Below, one piece after another: positions 6,915 to 14,039 of a DNA stretch of 22,306 nt. The DNA comes from an uncultured Oscillospiraceae bacterium. Its GTDB lineage: Bacteria; Bacillota; Clostridia; Oscillospirales; Acutalibacteraceae. The DNA lies in assembly GCA_902492895.1 (NCBI GenBank), contig CABUNG010000038.1:1-22306 (forward strand), read 5' to 3'. Both the position numbers and the translations under genes were made by a program. How positions within the stretch are numbered: the first letter of the stretch is position 1; each line of letters opens with the position of its first letter. The notes beneath the pieces are model-generated. The model saw only the letters and a list, made by a program, of their open reading frames with translations, did no database searches and was not told the DNA's origin.

Positions 6915-8309
6915 TTAGAAATCCGCCGACCCGGTCGTGCGGGGGAAGGGGAGCACATCCCGGATGTTGGCCATGCCGGTGACGTACAGGATGAGCCGTT
7001 CAAAGCCGAGGCCGAAACCCGCGTGCTTGGTGCCGCCGAACCGCCTGAGGTCGAGATACCACCAGTAATCGTCCTTGTTCAGGTTCAGCTCGGCCATCCG
7101 TTCCTCGAGTATATCGAGCCGTTCCTCGCGCTGGCTGCCTCCGATGATTTCACCCACCCCCGGGACCAGCAGATCCATGGCCGCGACGGTTTTGCCGTCG
7201 TCGTTCAGGCGCATGTAAAACGCTTTGATCTCTTTGGGATAATCGGTGACGAAGACCGGCTTGCCGTAGAGCCGCTCGGTGAGATACCGCTCGTGCTCGG
7301 TCTGCAGGTCGCAGCCCCAGAAGACCGGGTACTCAAACTCGTCCTTGTGGGGTTCCAGCAGGGCGATGGCTTCGGTATAGGTCACATGGGCGAAATCGGC
7401 CTTCACCAGCGCCTGCAGACGCTCGAGCAGGCCCTTGTCGTAAAAATCGTTGAAAAACCGCATTTCATCCGGGCAGTGTTCGAGCAGATATGCGATGACG
7501 TAGGTGATCATATTCTGGGCGAGCGCCATGTCGTCTTCGAGATCGGCGAAGGCGATTTCCGGCTCGATCATCCAGAATTCCGCCGCGTGCCGGGCGGTAA
7601 AGGAGCGCTCGGCGCGGAAAGTCGGACCGAAGGTGTAAATCTTTCCGAACGCCATGGCCATGCATTCTCCGGCCAGCTGGCCGGAGACCGTCAAAGAGGT
7701 GTGGCGGCCGAAAAAGTCCTTGGAATAGTCCACCTTGCCGTTCTCGTCCCGGGGGATATCTTCCAAATCAAAGGAGGTGACGTGGAACATTTCCCCCGCG
7801 CCCTCGCAGTCGCTCGAGGTGATGAGGGGGGTGTGGGCGTATACGAAACCCTGCTCCTGAAAGAAGCGGTGGATCGCGTAGGCCGCAACCGACCGCACCC
7901 GGAACACCGCGTTAAAGGTGTTTGTCCGGGGACGCAGATGGGCGATGGTGCGCAGGAATTCGAGGGAATGGCGCTTCTTCTGCAGCGGATAATCCGCCGT
8001 GGACGCGCCCTCGACCTCGATGGAGGAGGCGTGCAGCTCACAGGGCTGCTTGGCCTCGGGGGTGAGGACCAGACAGCCTTTCACGCACAAGGCGGCACCG
8101 ACGTTCTGGTGGGCGATCTCTTCGAAATTCGCGAGAGCGTTCCGCTCGGCGATTATCTGAAAGTTGCGCTGGCAACTGCCGTCGTTGAGTTCGATAAACG
8201 CGAGGGATTTGGATTCGCGCAGGGTCCGCACCCATCCGCATACGGTGAGCGTCTGACCCGCGAGGGCCTCGGCATCGGCGTAAACCGACGCGATTTCGTG
8301 ACGTTTCAT
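6915..8309 (-). CDS. asnS: Asparaginyl-tRNA synthetase
   Basis: A 464-residue class II synthetase that charges tRNA-Asn with asparagine; the length fits bacterial AsnRS. The N-terminal OB-fold (about residues 15-105) contains VCGWVRTLRESK and FIELNDGS. The class II core has HLRPRTNTFNAVFRVRS, FVYAHTPLITSSDCEGAGEMF, motif 2 (FRAERSFTARHAAEFWMIEPE) and motif 3 (GFGLGFERLILYVTGMANIRDVLPFPRT). From memory, most bacterial AsnRS proteins read ENSNTSRHLAEF in motif 2, so the R-S-F here is a local departure. The start is MKRHEIAS at 8309; upstream in-frame codons lack a ribosome binding site. The leader is only about 80 nt, too short for a T-box, though it can form two small hairpins. Confidence 0.95.
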   Translation of the reverse strand: MKRHEIASVYADAEALAGQTLTVCGWVRTLRESKSLAFIELNDGSCQRNFQIIAERNALANFEEIAHQNVGAALCVKGCLVLTPEAKQPCELHASSIEVEGASTADYPLQKKRHSLEFLRTIAHLRPRTNTFNAVFRVRSVAAYAIHRFFQEQGFVYAHTPLITSSDCEGAGEMFHVTSFDLEDIPRDENGKVDYSKDFFGRHTSLTVSGQLAGECMAMAFGKIYTFGPTFRAERSFTARHAAEFWMIEPEIAFADLEDDMALAQNMITYVIAYLLEHCPDEMRFFNDFYDKGLLERLQALVKADFAHVTYTEAIALLEPHKDEFEYPVFWGCDLQTEHERYLTERLYGKPVFVTDYPKEIKAFYMRLNDDGKTVAAMDLLVPGVGEIIGGSQREERLDILEERMAELNLNKDDYWWYLDLRRFGGTKHAGFGLGFERLILYVTGMANIRDVLPFPRTTGSADF

Positions 8310-8397
8310 GGCTGACCATGCCTTTCTGGTTGGAATCCCCTGAGAAAAGGGGCATCGGCGGGACTGTATACGTCCCATTTTTTCCGATATGGTTAGT

Positions 8398-8425
8398 ATT
8401 ATACCAAACTTTTCCGATAAAACAA
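8398..8425 (-). promoter_or_regulatory. Promoter of asnS
   Basis: On the minus strand, TTGTTT (8420-8425), a 16-bp spacer and a perfect TATAAT (8398-8403), about 80 bases before the asnS start codon. It is divergent from the tRNA-Val promoter. Confidence 0.65.
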
Positions 8426-8468
8426 GGGGAGGGGGACGCGAAATGCATCGGAAATGCGAAATTTCCGC

Positions 8469-8497
8469 TTGACAAGCAGGGGTTTATTTTGTATAAT
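8469..8497 (+). promoter_or_regulatory. Consensus promoter of tRNA-Val
   Basis: TTGACA (8469-8474), 17-bp spacer, TATAAT (8492-8497): a perfect sigma-A promoter, as expected for a stable RNA gene. The tRNA begins 19 bases after the -10. Confidence 0.95.
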
Positions 8498-8515
8498 GAT
8501 GCTCGTTCCGCAAAT

Positions 8516-8591
8516 GGACGTTTAGCTCAGCTGGTAGAGCATTCGCTTGACGTGCGAAGGGTCAGCGGTTCAAGTCCGTTAACGTCCACCA
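8516..8591 (+). tRNA. tRNA-Val (anticodon GAC)
   Basis: A complete 76-nt cloverleaf. The acceptor GGACGTT/AACGTCC, D-stem GCTC/GAGC, anticodon stem TTCGC/GCGAA with loop TTGACGT (anticodon GAC, reading GUC and GUU), and T-arm with TTCAAGT all pair. The discriminator base is A, and CCA is encoded. Its 3' end is repeated downstream. Confidence 0.97.
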
Positions 8592-8780
8592 AAAAAGCAG
8601 TCCGCTCAACAGAGCGGGCTGTTCTTTTTTGGCCTGGAGGACAGGACTTGAAACGCGACGGTTCGAAGTCCGTTAACGTCCACCAAAAAAGCAGTCCGCT
8701 CAACAGAGCGGGCTGTTCTTTTTTGGCCTGGAGGACAGGACTTGAAACGCGACGGTTCGAAGTCCGTTAACGTCCACCAA
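8572..8780 (+). repeat. 94-bp tandem repeat built from the tRNA-Val 3' end and its terminator
   Basis: Two full 94-bp units (8572-8665 and 8666-8759) and a 21-bp start of a third (8760-8780) are identical to one another. Each unit carries AAGTCCGTT-AACGTCCACCA (the T-stem strand, acceptor strand and CCA of tRNA-Val), an intrinsic terminator, and a 3' segment ending in a T-arm-like ACGGTTCG. The downstream copies have only the 3' half of a tRNA, with no D or anticodon arm, so they are not tRNA genes. A degraded copy lies at 10536-10602. Confidence 0.93.
8596..8630 (+). terminator. Intrinsic terminator of tRNA-Val (copied at 8690-8724)
   Basis: Stem AGCAGTCCGCTC (8596-8607) with GAGCGGGCTGTT (8612-8623), loop AACA, then CTTTTTT. 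It begins five bases after the tRNA CCA. The second repeat unit contains an identical copy 94 bp downstream. Confidence 0.92.
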
Positions 8781-9062
8781 GTTAAGCACCGTCATTTTGA
8801 TGCGATATGTATCAGAGCTAAGGTGCTTGCTTTTTGTCGAAAAGCCCTTATATTAAGGGTTTCTTCTTTGAGCCGCGACCGAAACGAATTCCCCCTCTAC
8901 CGGGGCTGTTCCAAAAAGAAAACTCGAGCAACGAGGATATCGTCTAATTATTGGCAATCGCGGCCGAAAAACATTCGCTGTAAAATGAACCTTTTGATAC
9001 CGGCATCCGTCTATATAAGTGAAACCGGTTTTAATCACTCATAGACCAAAAGAGGTGAGGAT
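8781..9062. other. Leader region of the ECF sigma gene
   Basis: No gene is seen. It contains a small hairpin, AAGCCCTTA/TAAGGGTTT with loop TAT (about 8842-8862), the ECF-type promoter at 8986-9013, and the palindrome AAACCGGTTT (9022-9031) in the untranslated leader. Confidence 0.5.
8986..9013 (+). promoter_or_regulatory. ECF-type promoter of the sigma fusion gene
   Basis: TGAACC (8986-8991, extended by TTTT), exactly 16 bp, then CGTCTA (9008-9013). This is the shape of ECF sigma promoters in Firmicutes (TGAAC -35, CGTC -10) and unlike the sigma-A promoters elsewhere in the window. It lies 50 bp before the gene, so autoregulation is likely. Confidence 0.75.
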
Positions 9063-10334
9063 GTGGATGAGTTTGAAAATTTGCTGGAAGCAGAGCGCGT
9101 ATCTGTAGAACGATTTATAAGATTTCGCATAAACTCTAAATCTGATTCGGACGATATATTACAGGAAGTGTACCTTACAGCCTACCAAAAGTTTCCGCGG
9201 CTAAAAAATAAAGATTCTTTCAAAGCGTGGATTTTCAGCATCGCCAGAAACAAATGTAATGACTATTTCCGAAAAAAAGCCACTGCGTATGAGATTCCGA
9301 TTGATGAGTTGACGCAAAAGCACCTGTCAGACGGCAGACATGGCATTTCTATAGTCAATATTGTTAGAGAAACCCTGAGCCTTCTCGGTAATAAGGATAA
9401 ACAAATCCTTTATCTTTATTTTTGGAAAGAGATGCCGCAATCAGAAATTGCCAAGCAGTTAAATATTCCTTTGGGGACAGTGAAAAGCAGATTGCATACA
9501 GCAAAGCAGAACTTTCGAAATAAGTATCCATATCGCACCGATGTATCGAAAGGAGCACGCAGCATGAAAAAATTACCTGAATTTATTCCAGAATATAAAA
9601 TCGAAGCCGGTATCGAGGCCCCTTTTGCAGTAAAATGGGAAGAGCTTATGGGATGGTTCCTGGTGCCGAAACTCGGCGAAAAGATGTCCTGGGGTATGTA
9701 CGATATCCCGTCCCGCCGGTGCAGTCATGCATACGATATGCAAGTTACCGGCAAAGCTAAAGTTCACGGCCTCGAAGGCGTAGAACTGACTGCAAGAGAA
9801 GCCTCTTACTCGGATAAGGAGGATGTAATCCATCGCACCTTTGTCGCCCAACTGACAGATACGCATTGCCGCTATCTTGCAACATTCAGAAACGATGACG
9901 GCGTTCGCAATTATATTACATTCCTTGATGGCGATGAATTTCTGCCTAACTGGGGATTCGGTGAAGATAATTGCGGTAACGAAACCAATCTGGCAGTCAA
10001 GGGGGATATCAAGAGAACCGGCAAGACTGTTACAAGTGCCAACAAGGACTTCCTGCTTGATATTGTAGGACGATATACGGTTACAATTGGCGGGAAAAGT
10101 TATGATACCGTTTGCGTTATGGATATTGAAACCTATAATGGCGGTGTGGTGTCTGAGCAGTTCCTTGATAGGAACGGAAAAACAATTCTATGGCGCAGAT
10201 TCAATCGTGATGACTGGGCAATCGACCGCTACAAGAAAAAATGGAGTGAACAGTTACCGGAAAACGATAGGCTTAATGTAAATGGCGCAACCTATGTTCA
10301 TTGGTACGATTGCATCACCGATTATATTCTTTGA
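9063..10334 (+). CDS. ECF-type RNA polymerase sigma factor fused to a C-terminal domain
   Basis: A 423-residue protein. Residues 1-75 are sigma region 2 (SDSDDILQEVYLTAYQKF, then FKAWIFSIARNKCNDYFRKK). Residues about 103-155 are region 4 with its helix-turn-helix (QSEIAKQLNIPLGTVKSRLHTAKQNFR). Residues 168-423 form a large soluble domain (KWEELMGWFLVPKLGEKMSWGMYD, FLPNWGFGEDNCGNETN, ETYNGGVVSEQFLDRNGK, YVHWYDCITDYIL) that I recognise only as a recurrent partner of clostridial ECF factors, without a known function. No anti-sigma gene is adjacent, so the C-terminal domain may control activity. The start is a GTG at 9063 behind AAGAGGTG. An in-frame ATG at 9564 with its own strong ribosome binding site could make the C-terminal domain separately. 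Confidence 0.9.
   Translation: MDEFENLLEAERVSVERFIRFRINSKSDSDDILQEVYLTAYQKFPRLKNKDSFKAWIFSIARNKCNDYFRKKATAYEIPIDELTQKHLSDGRHGISIVNIVRETLSLLGNKDKQILYLYFWKEMPQSEIAKQLNIPLGTVKSRLHTAKQNFRNKYPYRTDVSKGARSMKKLPEFIPEYKIEAGIEAPFAVKWEELMGWFLVPKLGEKMSWGMYDIPSRRCSHAYDMQVTGKAKVHGLEGVELTAREASYSDKEDVIHRTFVAQLTDTHCRYLATFRNDDGVRNYITFLDGDEFLPNWGFGEDNCGNETNLAVKGDIKRTGKTVTSANKDFLLDIVGRYTVTIGGKSYDTVCVMDIETYNGGVVSEQFLDRNGKTILWRRFNRDDWAIDRYKKKWSEQLPENDRLNVNGATYVHWYDCITDYIL
9549..9566 (+). promoter_or_regulatory. Internal in-frame ribosome binding site and ATG in the sigma gene
   Basis: AAAGGAG (9549-9555), an eight-base spacer and ATG (9564-9566) lie in frame exactly at the junction between sigma region 4 and the C-terminal domain. 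Initiation here would give a 256-residue protein starting MKKLPEFIPEY. Confidence 0.6.
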
Positions 10335-10336
10335 TG

Positions 10337-10371
10337 AAAAACAGGGCAGGAATTCCTGCCCTGTTTTTTTT
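10337..10371 (+). terminator. Intrinsic terminator of the sigma gene
   Basis: A near-perfect palindrome centred on GAATTC (AACAGGGCAG before, CTGCCCTGTT after) ends in eight T and begins right after the stop codon. Confidence 0.92.
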
Positions 10372-10399
10372 AACATGATCTTGAAATCACTCGTTGTAG

Positions 10400-10579
10400 G
10401 ATGGCAATAGAAGCATTACAAATGAAAGAAGAGTAGCGGAAAATGAGCTCCTTATTCTAAAATGCACTCCTAAAGAAGATGGGAACCCCCTAACACAAAG
10501 AGACTTATTTTTATCAAAATTAGGGTTATTTCCCCCAAAAAGCAGTCCGCTTCTTTTTGTCTTTGAGGACGGGACTTGA
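10400..10579 (+). pseudogene. Possible remnant coding stretch without a start
   Basis: An open frame of about 59 codons with no start codon reads through GNRSITNERRVAENELLILK and NPLTQRDLFLSKLGLFPPK. The composition looks protein-like, but the frame is entered from a stop and ends inside the degraded repeat. I do not recognise it. It may be the tail of a lost island gene, or chance. The rest of 10335-10756 holds two terminators, the repeat copy and the promoter of the next gene. Confidence 0.2.
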
Positions 10580-10602
10580 AATGCGATGATGAACGTCCAC
10601 CA
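10536..10602 (+). repeat. Degraded copy of the 94-bp tRNA-Val repeat
   Basis: CAAAAAGCAGTCCGC, CTTTTTG, GAGGACGGGACTTGAAA and finally AACGTCCACCA occur in the same order as in the units at 8572-8780. The terminator loop half and most of the T-arm are deleted. Confidence 0.8.
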
Positions 10603-10640
10603 AAAATCCGGGTTTCTCATTAAAAAAACCCGGATTTTTT
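10603..10640 (+). terminator. Intrinsic terminator following the last tRNA-end copy
   Basis: Stem AAAATCCGGGTTT (10603-10615) with AAACCCGGATTTT (10626-10638), then T. It follows AACGTCCACCA directly, as a terminator follows a tRNA, and may be the original tRNA-Val terminator displaced by the insertion. Confidence 0.88.
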
Positions 10641-10701
10641 CATATCCCATCGGAATGGAATTTCATTTCCGGCCCGGCGGCAAATAATGGGAATATTCTA
10701 G

Positions 10702-10730
10702 TGGAAAAACCCGCACGGATGGTTTATACT
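10702..10730 (+). promoter_or_regulatory. Probable promoter of the DUF885 lipoprotein gene
   Basis: TATACT (10725-10730) is preceded after 17 bp by TGGAAA (10702-10707), which has four of six consensus bases. The start codon lies about 25 bases downstream of the -10. Confidence 0.45.
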
Positions 10731-10756
10731 ATTCCATAACAGAAAGGGGAGGGCAT

Positions 10757-12565
10757 ATGAAAAAATATCGCATAGCAGCCGCGGCGGCCGCGGCCGTTCT
10801 CTGTCTCGGCCTGTTGGCGGGATGCGCCAGAGAGCTTCCGGATGCATCCTCAGGGGAAGGCGGCGCGGTTTCCTCACAGCCGGAACCCACCACGGCGGAA
10901 AAATTCGACCAGTTCTGTGAAGAGGTCTTCCGGTTTGCCTTGTCGCAGGACGCCCTTTCCCTGCAGTATACGGTCGCACATCCCGAAAACTACGGTCTGG
11001 AAGAGGTTCCGGCTTCATGGGGGTCTTTTGTTCCCACGCCGGAAACGGTGGACAAAACGAAAAGCTTTCTCAGCGAGCTCAAAACGTTTGCCTACAGCGA
11101 GCTGACGGATGACCAGAAGCTGACATACGACACGCTTCTGACCGGTTTCGAGCAAAGCGCCGGGGGAGAGGCCTTTCCTTTATATGAAGAGGCGCTGAGC
11201 GCCACAGTGGGTCTGCAGGCCCAGATGCCCTCCCTGCTGGCGGAATACGCCCTGCGCAGCAAGCAGGATGTGGAACGGTATCTCCTTCTTCTGAAGGACA
11301 CGGAACGGTATTTCGGGGAAATCCTCGCTTATGAGAAGGAAAAGTCCGAGGCCGGGCTGTTTATGGCCGATTTTGCCGTGGACGCCATTGTCGCGCAGTG
11401 TGAGAGTTTCCTCCGGAATCCCGATGAGAACATGCTCATCACCTCCTTTGCAGGCCGCCTGGAACAGGCGGAGCTGACCGACGAGGAAAAAGCGAATTTC
11501 ACCTCGCAGAACGAGGAAGCGGTCAAGGGGCCCTTTCTCAGCGCCTACCGCACCCTGTCGGAAGGCCTGAAGGCCCTGAAGGGAACCGGAAAGAACCCGG
11601 GCGGCCTCTGCGGACTGGAAAAGGGCAAAGAGTTTTACGCGTATATGGTGGCACAGTTCACCGGGTCTTCCCGGTCCATAGACGACATACGCGACAGGCT
11701 GCAGCGGGATCTGGACGCCCATATGCAAACGCTCGAGAACCTCACGCAGGAGGATGTCGCGGCCTGGCAGCTGTACAAACCCGCCCTGACCGAACCGGAA
11801 GACATGCTCAAGGATATGCAGAGAAAGCTGCAGATGGATTTCCCCGAGCCTCCCCCTGTTTCCTACACCGTGAAAAAAGTGGATGAGGCTCTGGCGGATT
11901 ACGTCAGCCCGGCCTTCTATTTGATCCCGCCGCTTGACGATTTTCAGAACAACGTCATCTATATCAACGAGACGTACAGCGAGAGCATGGATTTGTATAC
12001 CACTCTGGTGCATGAGGGGTATCCGGGGCATCTGTATCAGTCGGTGTTTTTCCTGTCGCAAAATCCGGCGCCGGTCCGCAGCGTCTTGAGCTACAGCGGT
12101 TATGTGGAGGGCTGGGCCACTTATGTGGAATGCGAATACGGCTATGCCTACAGCGGCCGGCCGGAACCCGCTGTCCGGATCGAAAGGGCGGACCGTCTGG
12201 CGGCTTTGGAGACGATGGCGATTGTCGATATCGGGGTCAATTATGATGGATGGGACGTATCCGAGACGCTGGAATTTTTGAAAACGGTTTACGGAGACAG
12301 CATCGACCGAAACGGCGCGGAAGCGTTTTTCCAGTCGATCGTGGAGGAACCGGGAAATGTGCTGCCCTACGTGGTGGGCAACCTGGAATTCCTGCAGCTG
12401 AAGGCCGCCGCAAAGGAACGGCTGGGCGAAGCTTTCGACGTCAAGGAATTCCACCGCTTGATCCTGGAAACAGGGCCGGTGCCGTTTTCCCTGCTGGAAA
12501 AACAGATGAACATGTGGATGGATGGCCTAACCGCCGGAGAGAATTCCGCTCTGGCGGCGGCCTGA
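10757..12565 (+). CDS. DUF885-family lipoprotein, putative zinc-dependent peptidase
   Basis: A 602-residue exported protein. The N-terminus is a lipoprotein signal: KKYR, an alanine-rich core, and lipobox LAGC with C23, so it should be anchored to the outer face of the membrane. After a Ser/Gly/Pro linker (to about 46) the rest is a helical DUF885 (PF05960) domain. The motif HEGYPGH (419-425) and the downstream EGWATYVE (451-458) resemble the HExxH-plus-Glu metal site of zinc proteases; the family is often described as peptidase-like, but the substrate is not established. The start has AAGGGGAGG just upstream. It forms a single-gene unit with its own promoter and the terminator at 12605-12644. 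Confidence 0.9.
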   Translation: MKKYRIAAAAAAAVLCLGLLAGCARELPDASSGEGGAVSSQPEPTTAEKFDQFCEEVFRFALSQDALSLQYTVAHPENYGLEEVPASWGSFVPTPETVDKTKSFLSELKTFAYSELTDDQKLTYDTLLTGFEQSAGGEAFPLYEEALSATVGLQAQMPSLLAEYALRSKQDVERYLLLLKDTERYFGEILAYEKEKSEAGLFMADFAVDAIVAQCESFLRNPDENMLITSFAGRLEQAELTDEEKANFTSQNEEAVKGPFLSAYRTLSEGLKALKGTGKNPGGLCGLEKGKEFYAYMVAQFTGSSRSIDDIRDRLQRDLDAHMQTLENLTQEDVAAWQLYKPALTEPEDMLKDMQRKLQMDFPEPPPVSYTVKKVDEALADYVSPAFYLIPPLDDFQNNVIYINETYSESMDLYTTLVHEGYPGHLYQSVFFLSQNPAPVRSVLSYSGYVEGWATYVECEYGYAYSGRPEPAVRIERADRLAALETMAIVDIGVNYDGWDVSETLEFLKTVYGDSIDRNGAEAFFQSIVEEPGNVLPYVVGNLEFLQLKAAAKERLGEAFDVKEFHRLILETGPVPFSLLEKQMNMWMDGLTAGENSALAAA

Positions 12566-12604
12566 TCCCGCGGCGTCCGGAACGGCGGACGGCTCGCCGC
12601 CGGG

Positions 12605-12644
12605 AAACCGGCAGGACTTCTGTATGGAGGCCCTGCCGGTTTTT
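12605..12644 (+). terminator. Intrinsic terminator after the DUF885 gene
   Basis: AAACCGGCAGG (12605-12615) pairs with CCTGCCGGTTT (12632-12642) and runs into TTTTT. Confidence 0.88.
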
Positions 12645-12670
12645 ATGCGGATCAGGCGGCAAGATCCGCG

Positions 12671-12699
12671 TTGACATCGGCCGCCGTTTGCTTTATATT
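12671..12699 (+). promoter_or_regulatory. Sigma-A promoter of the CorC-like/AEC pair
   Basis: TTGACA (12671-12676), 17-bp spacer, TATATT (12694-12699). The predicted start site is about 40 bases before the first gene. A weaker second pair, CTGACC and TATTAT, overlaps the ATG at 12747. Confidence 0.8.
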
Positions 12700-12746
12700 T
12701 ATAAAGCCGGGCGGTTCACCCTGACCCGGGAAATCCAAACCCTATT

Positions 12747-14039
12747 ATGAATACGGATCAAGGAGTGGATGGGACACACGTGGGTACAGTGGATTGGATA
12801 CAGATCGCCGTCCTGGCTTTGCTGGTGGCGGCGTCGGCCTATTTTTCCTCGTCGGAAACCGCGTTTTCCAGTTTGAACCGCATCCGGCTGAAAAGCCAGG
12901 CACAGTCCGGCAACAAGCGGGCGGCCGCCGCCCTTCGCCTGTCGGAGCAGTACGACGTGCTGCTCTCCACCATTCTCATCGGCAACAACATCGTCAATAT
13001 TGCGGCGGCGTCCATTGCTACGGTGCTGTTCGTACGGTTTATCGGGGATGCCGGGGTTACCCTCTCGACCGTTGTCATGACGGTGGTGGTGCTGATTTTT
13101 GGAGAGATCTCCCCCAAAAGCCTGGCCAAGCAGAACGCCGAAGCGGTCGCTCTGGCAGTGACGCCGTCCCTGCGGGTGCTGATTGTGCTTCTGACTCCGC
13201 TCAACTTTGTGTTCCGGTTGTGGAAGAAGCTGCTCAACCGCATTTTTCCGCCGAAGGAAACCGTCGGCATGACCGACGAGGAGCTCCTGACCATTGTGGA
13301 CGAAGTGCAGAACGAAGGCTCCATCGACGAGCACGAAGGCGAGCTCATCCGCGCCGCCATCGAGTTCGATGACCTGACGGTCATGGAAATCCTGACGCCC
13401 CGGATCCAGGTGGCCGCCGTGGATGAGGACAGCACCCTTCCGCAGATCGGCGAAAAGTTCCGGGAACACGGGTTTTCCCGTATGCCGGTTTATCGGGATA
13501 CCATCGACACGGTGGTCGGCCTGATCCATGAGCGGGATTACTATTCCCTGCTGTACGAGGGCGGGGATTCCATTGCTCCGATCATCAAGGAGGTGCTGTT
13601 CGTCCCTCCGGGAACCAAAATTTCGGTTCTTCTCCGGCAGTTCCAGACACAGAAGGAGCACCTCGCGGTGGTCGTCGACGAATTCGGCGGCACCGCCGGC
13701 ATCGTGACGCTCGAGGATGTGCTCGAAGAGCTGGTGGGCGAGATCTGGGACGAGCACGACGAAGCGGTCGAGAGCTTCCGCCAGACAGGGGAGAAAACCT
13801 GGCTGGTCGCGGGGGATGAACGCCTCGACGAGGTGCGGGAGCGACTGGATCTCCCGACCGACTGCGAGTCTCAGACCGTCAACGGCTGGGTATCGGAACG
13901 GCTGGACGCGATCCCGGTGGTGGGGCAGTCGTTTACGGAGGACGGGTACGCCGTCACCGTGACCAAAACGGCTCTCCGGCGGGTGGAGGAAGTCCGCATC
14001 GAAAAAGTGACGGAACCGATTGAGGAGGGATCGATATGA
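12747..14039 (+). CDS. CNNM/CorC (HlyC) family CBS-domain membrane protein
   Basis: A 430-residue inner-membrane protein of the UPF0053/CNNM family, related to proteins implicated in Mg2+ and Co2+ export or homeostasis. The DUF21 membrane domain (about 17-200) opens with AYFSSSETAFSSLNRIR and contains ILIGNNIVNIAAAS and IFGEISPKSLAKQ. A CBS pair (about 210-335) contains MEILTPRIQVAAVD, SRMPVYRDTIDTVVGLIH and DEFGGTAGIVTLEDVLEELVG. The CorC/HlyC C-terminal domain follows (about 338-425). The start is uncertain: ATG 12747 has no ribosome binding site, while GTG 12780, in frame, follows AAGGAG but at a long 14-base spacing. Both keep the whole membrane domain. It overlaps the next gene by four bases (ATGA), so the two are co-translated. 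Confidence 0.9.
   Translation: MNTDQGVDGTHVGTVDWIQIAVLALLVAASAYFSSSETAFSSLNRIRLKSQAQSGNKRAAAALRLSEQYDVLLSTILIGNNIVNIAAASIATVLFVRFIGDAGVTLSTVVMTVVVLIFGEISPKSLAKQNAEAVALAVTPSLRVLIVLLTPLNFVFRLWKKLLNRIFPPKETVGMTDEELLTIVDEVQNEGSIDEHEGELIRAAIEFDDLTVMEILTPRIQVAAVDEDSTLPQIGEKFREHGFSRMPVYRDTIDTVVGLIHERDYYSLLYEGGDSIAPIIKEVLFVPPGTKISVLLRQFQTQKEHLAVVVDEFGGTAGIVTLEDVLEELVGEIWDEHDEAVESFRQTGEKTWLVAGDERLDEVRERLDLPTDCESQTVNGWVSERLDAIPVVGQSFTEDGYAVTVTKTALRRVEEVRIEKVTEPIEEGSI

Larger units (their letters stand above)
8781..10536. mobile_element. AT-rich island inserted in tRNA-Val-derived repeats
   Basis: The segment is visibly richer in A and T than its GC-rich neighbours and carries one cargo gene, the ECF sigma fusion. 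On the left it abuts AACGTCCACCAA of the third repeat unit (8769-8780). On the right it abuts a degraded continuation of that same unit, which again ends in AACGTCCACCA (10592-10602) followed by a terminator. Direct repeats of a tRNA 3' end flanking foreign-looking DNA are typical of tRNA-targeted integration. No integrase or transposase is present, so this would be a remnant, a satellite or a passively acquired cassette. Confidence 0.5.

Noticed and set aside
8310..8397. T-box leader for asnS
   Set aside because: The leader is only about 80-90 nt and lacks the T-box sequence and specifier stem.
8666..8780. Additional tRNA genes in the repeats
   Set aside because: Only the T-arm and 3' acceptor strand are present; there are no D or anticodon arms and no 5' acceptor strand.
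10387..10650. 87-codon minus-strand open frame
   Set aside because: It runs through an intrinsic terminator and the degraded tRNA repeat, with no ribosome binding site.
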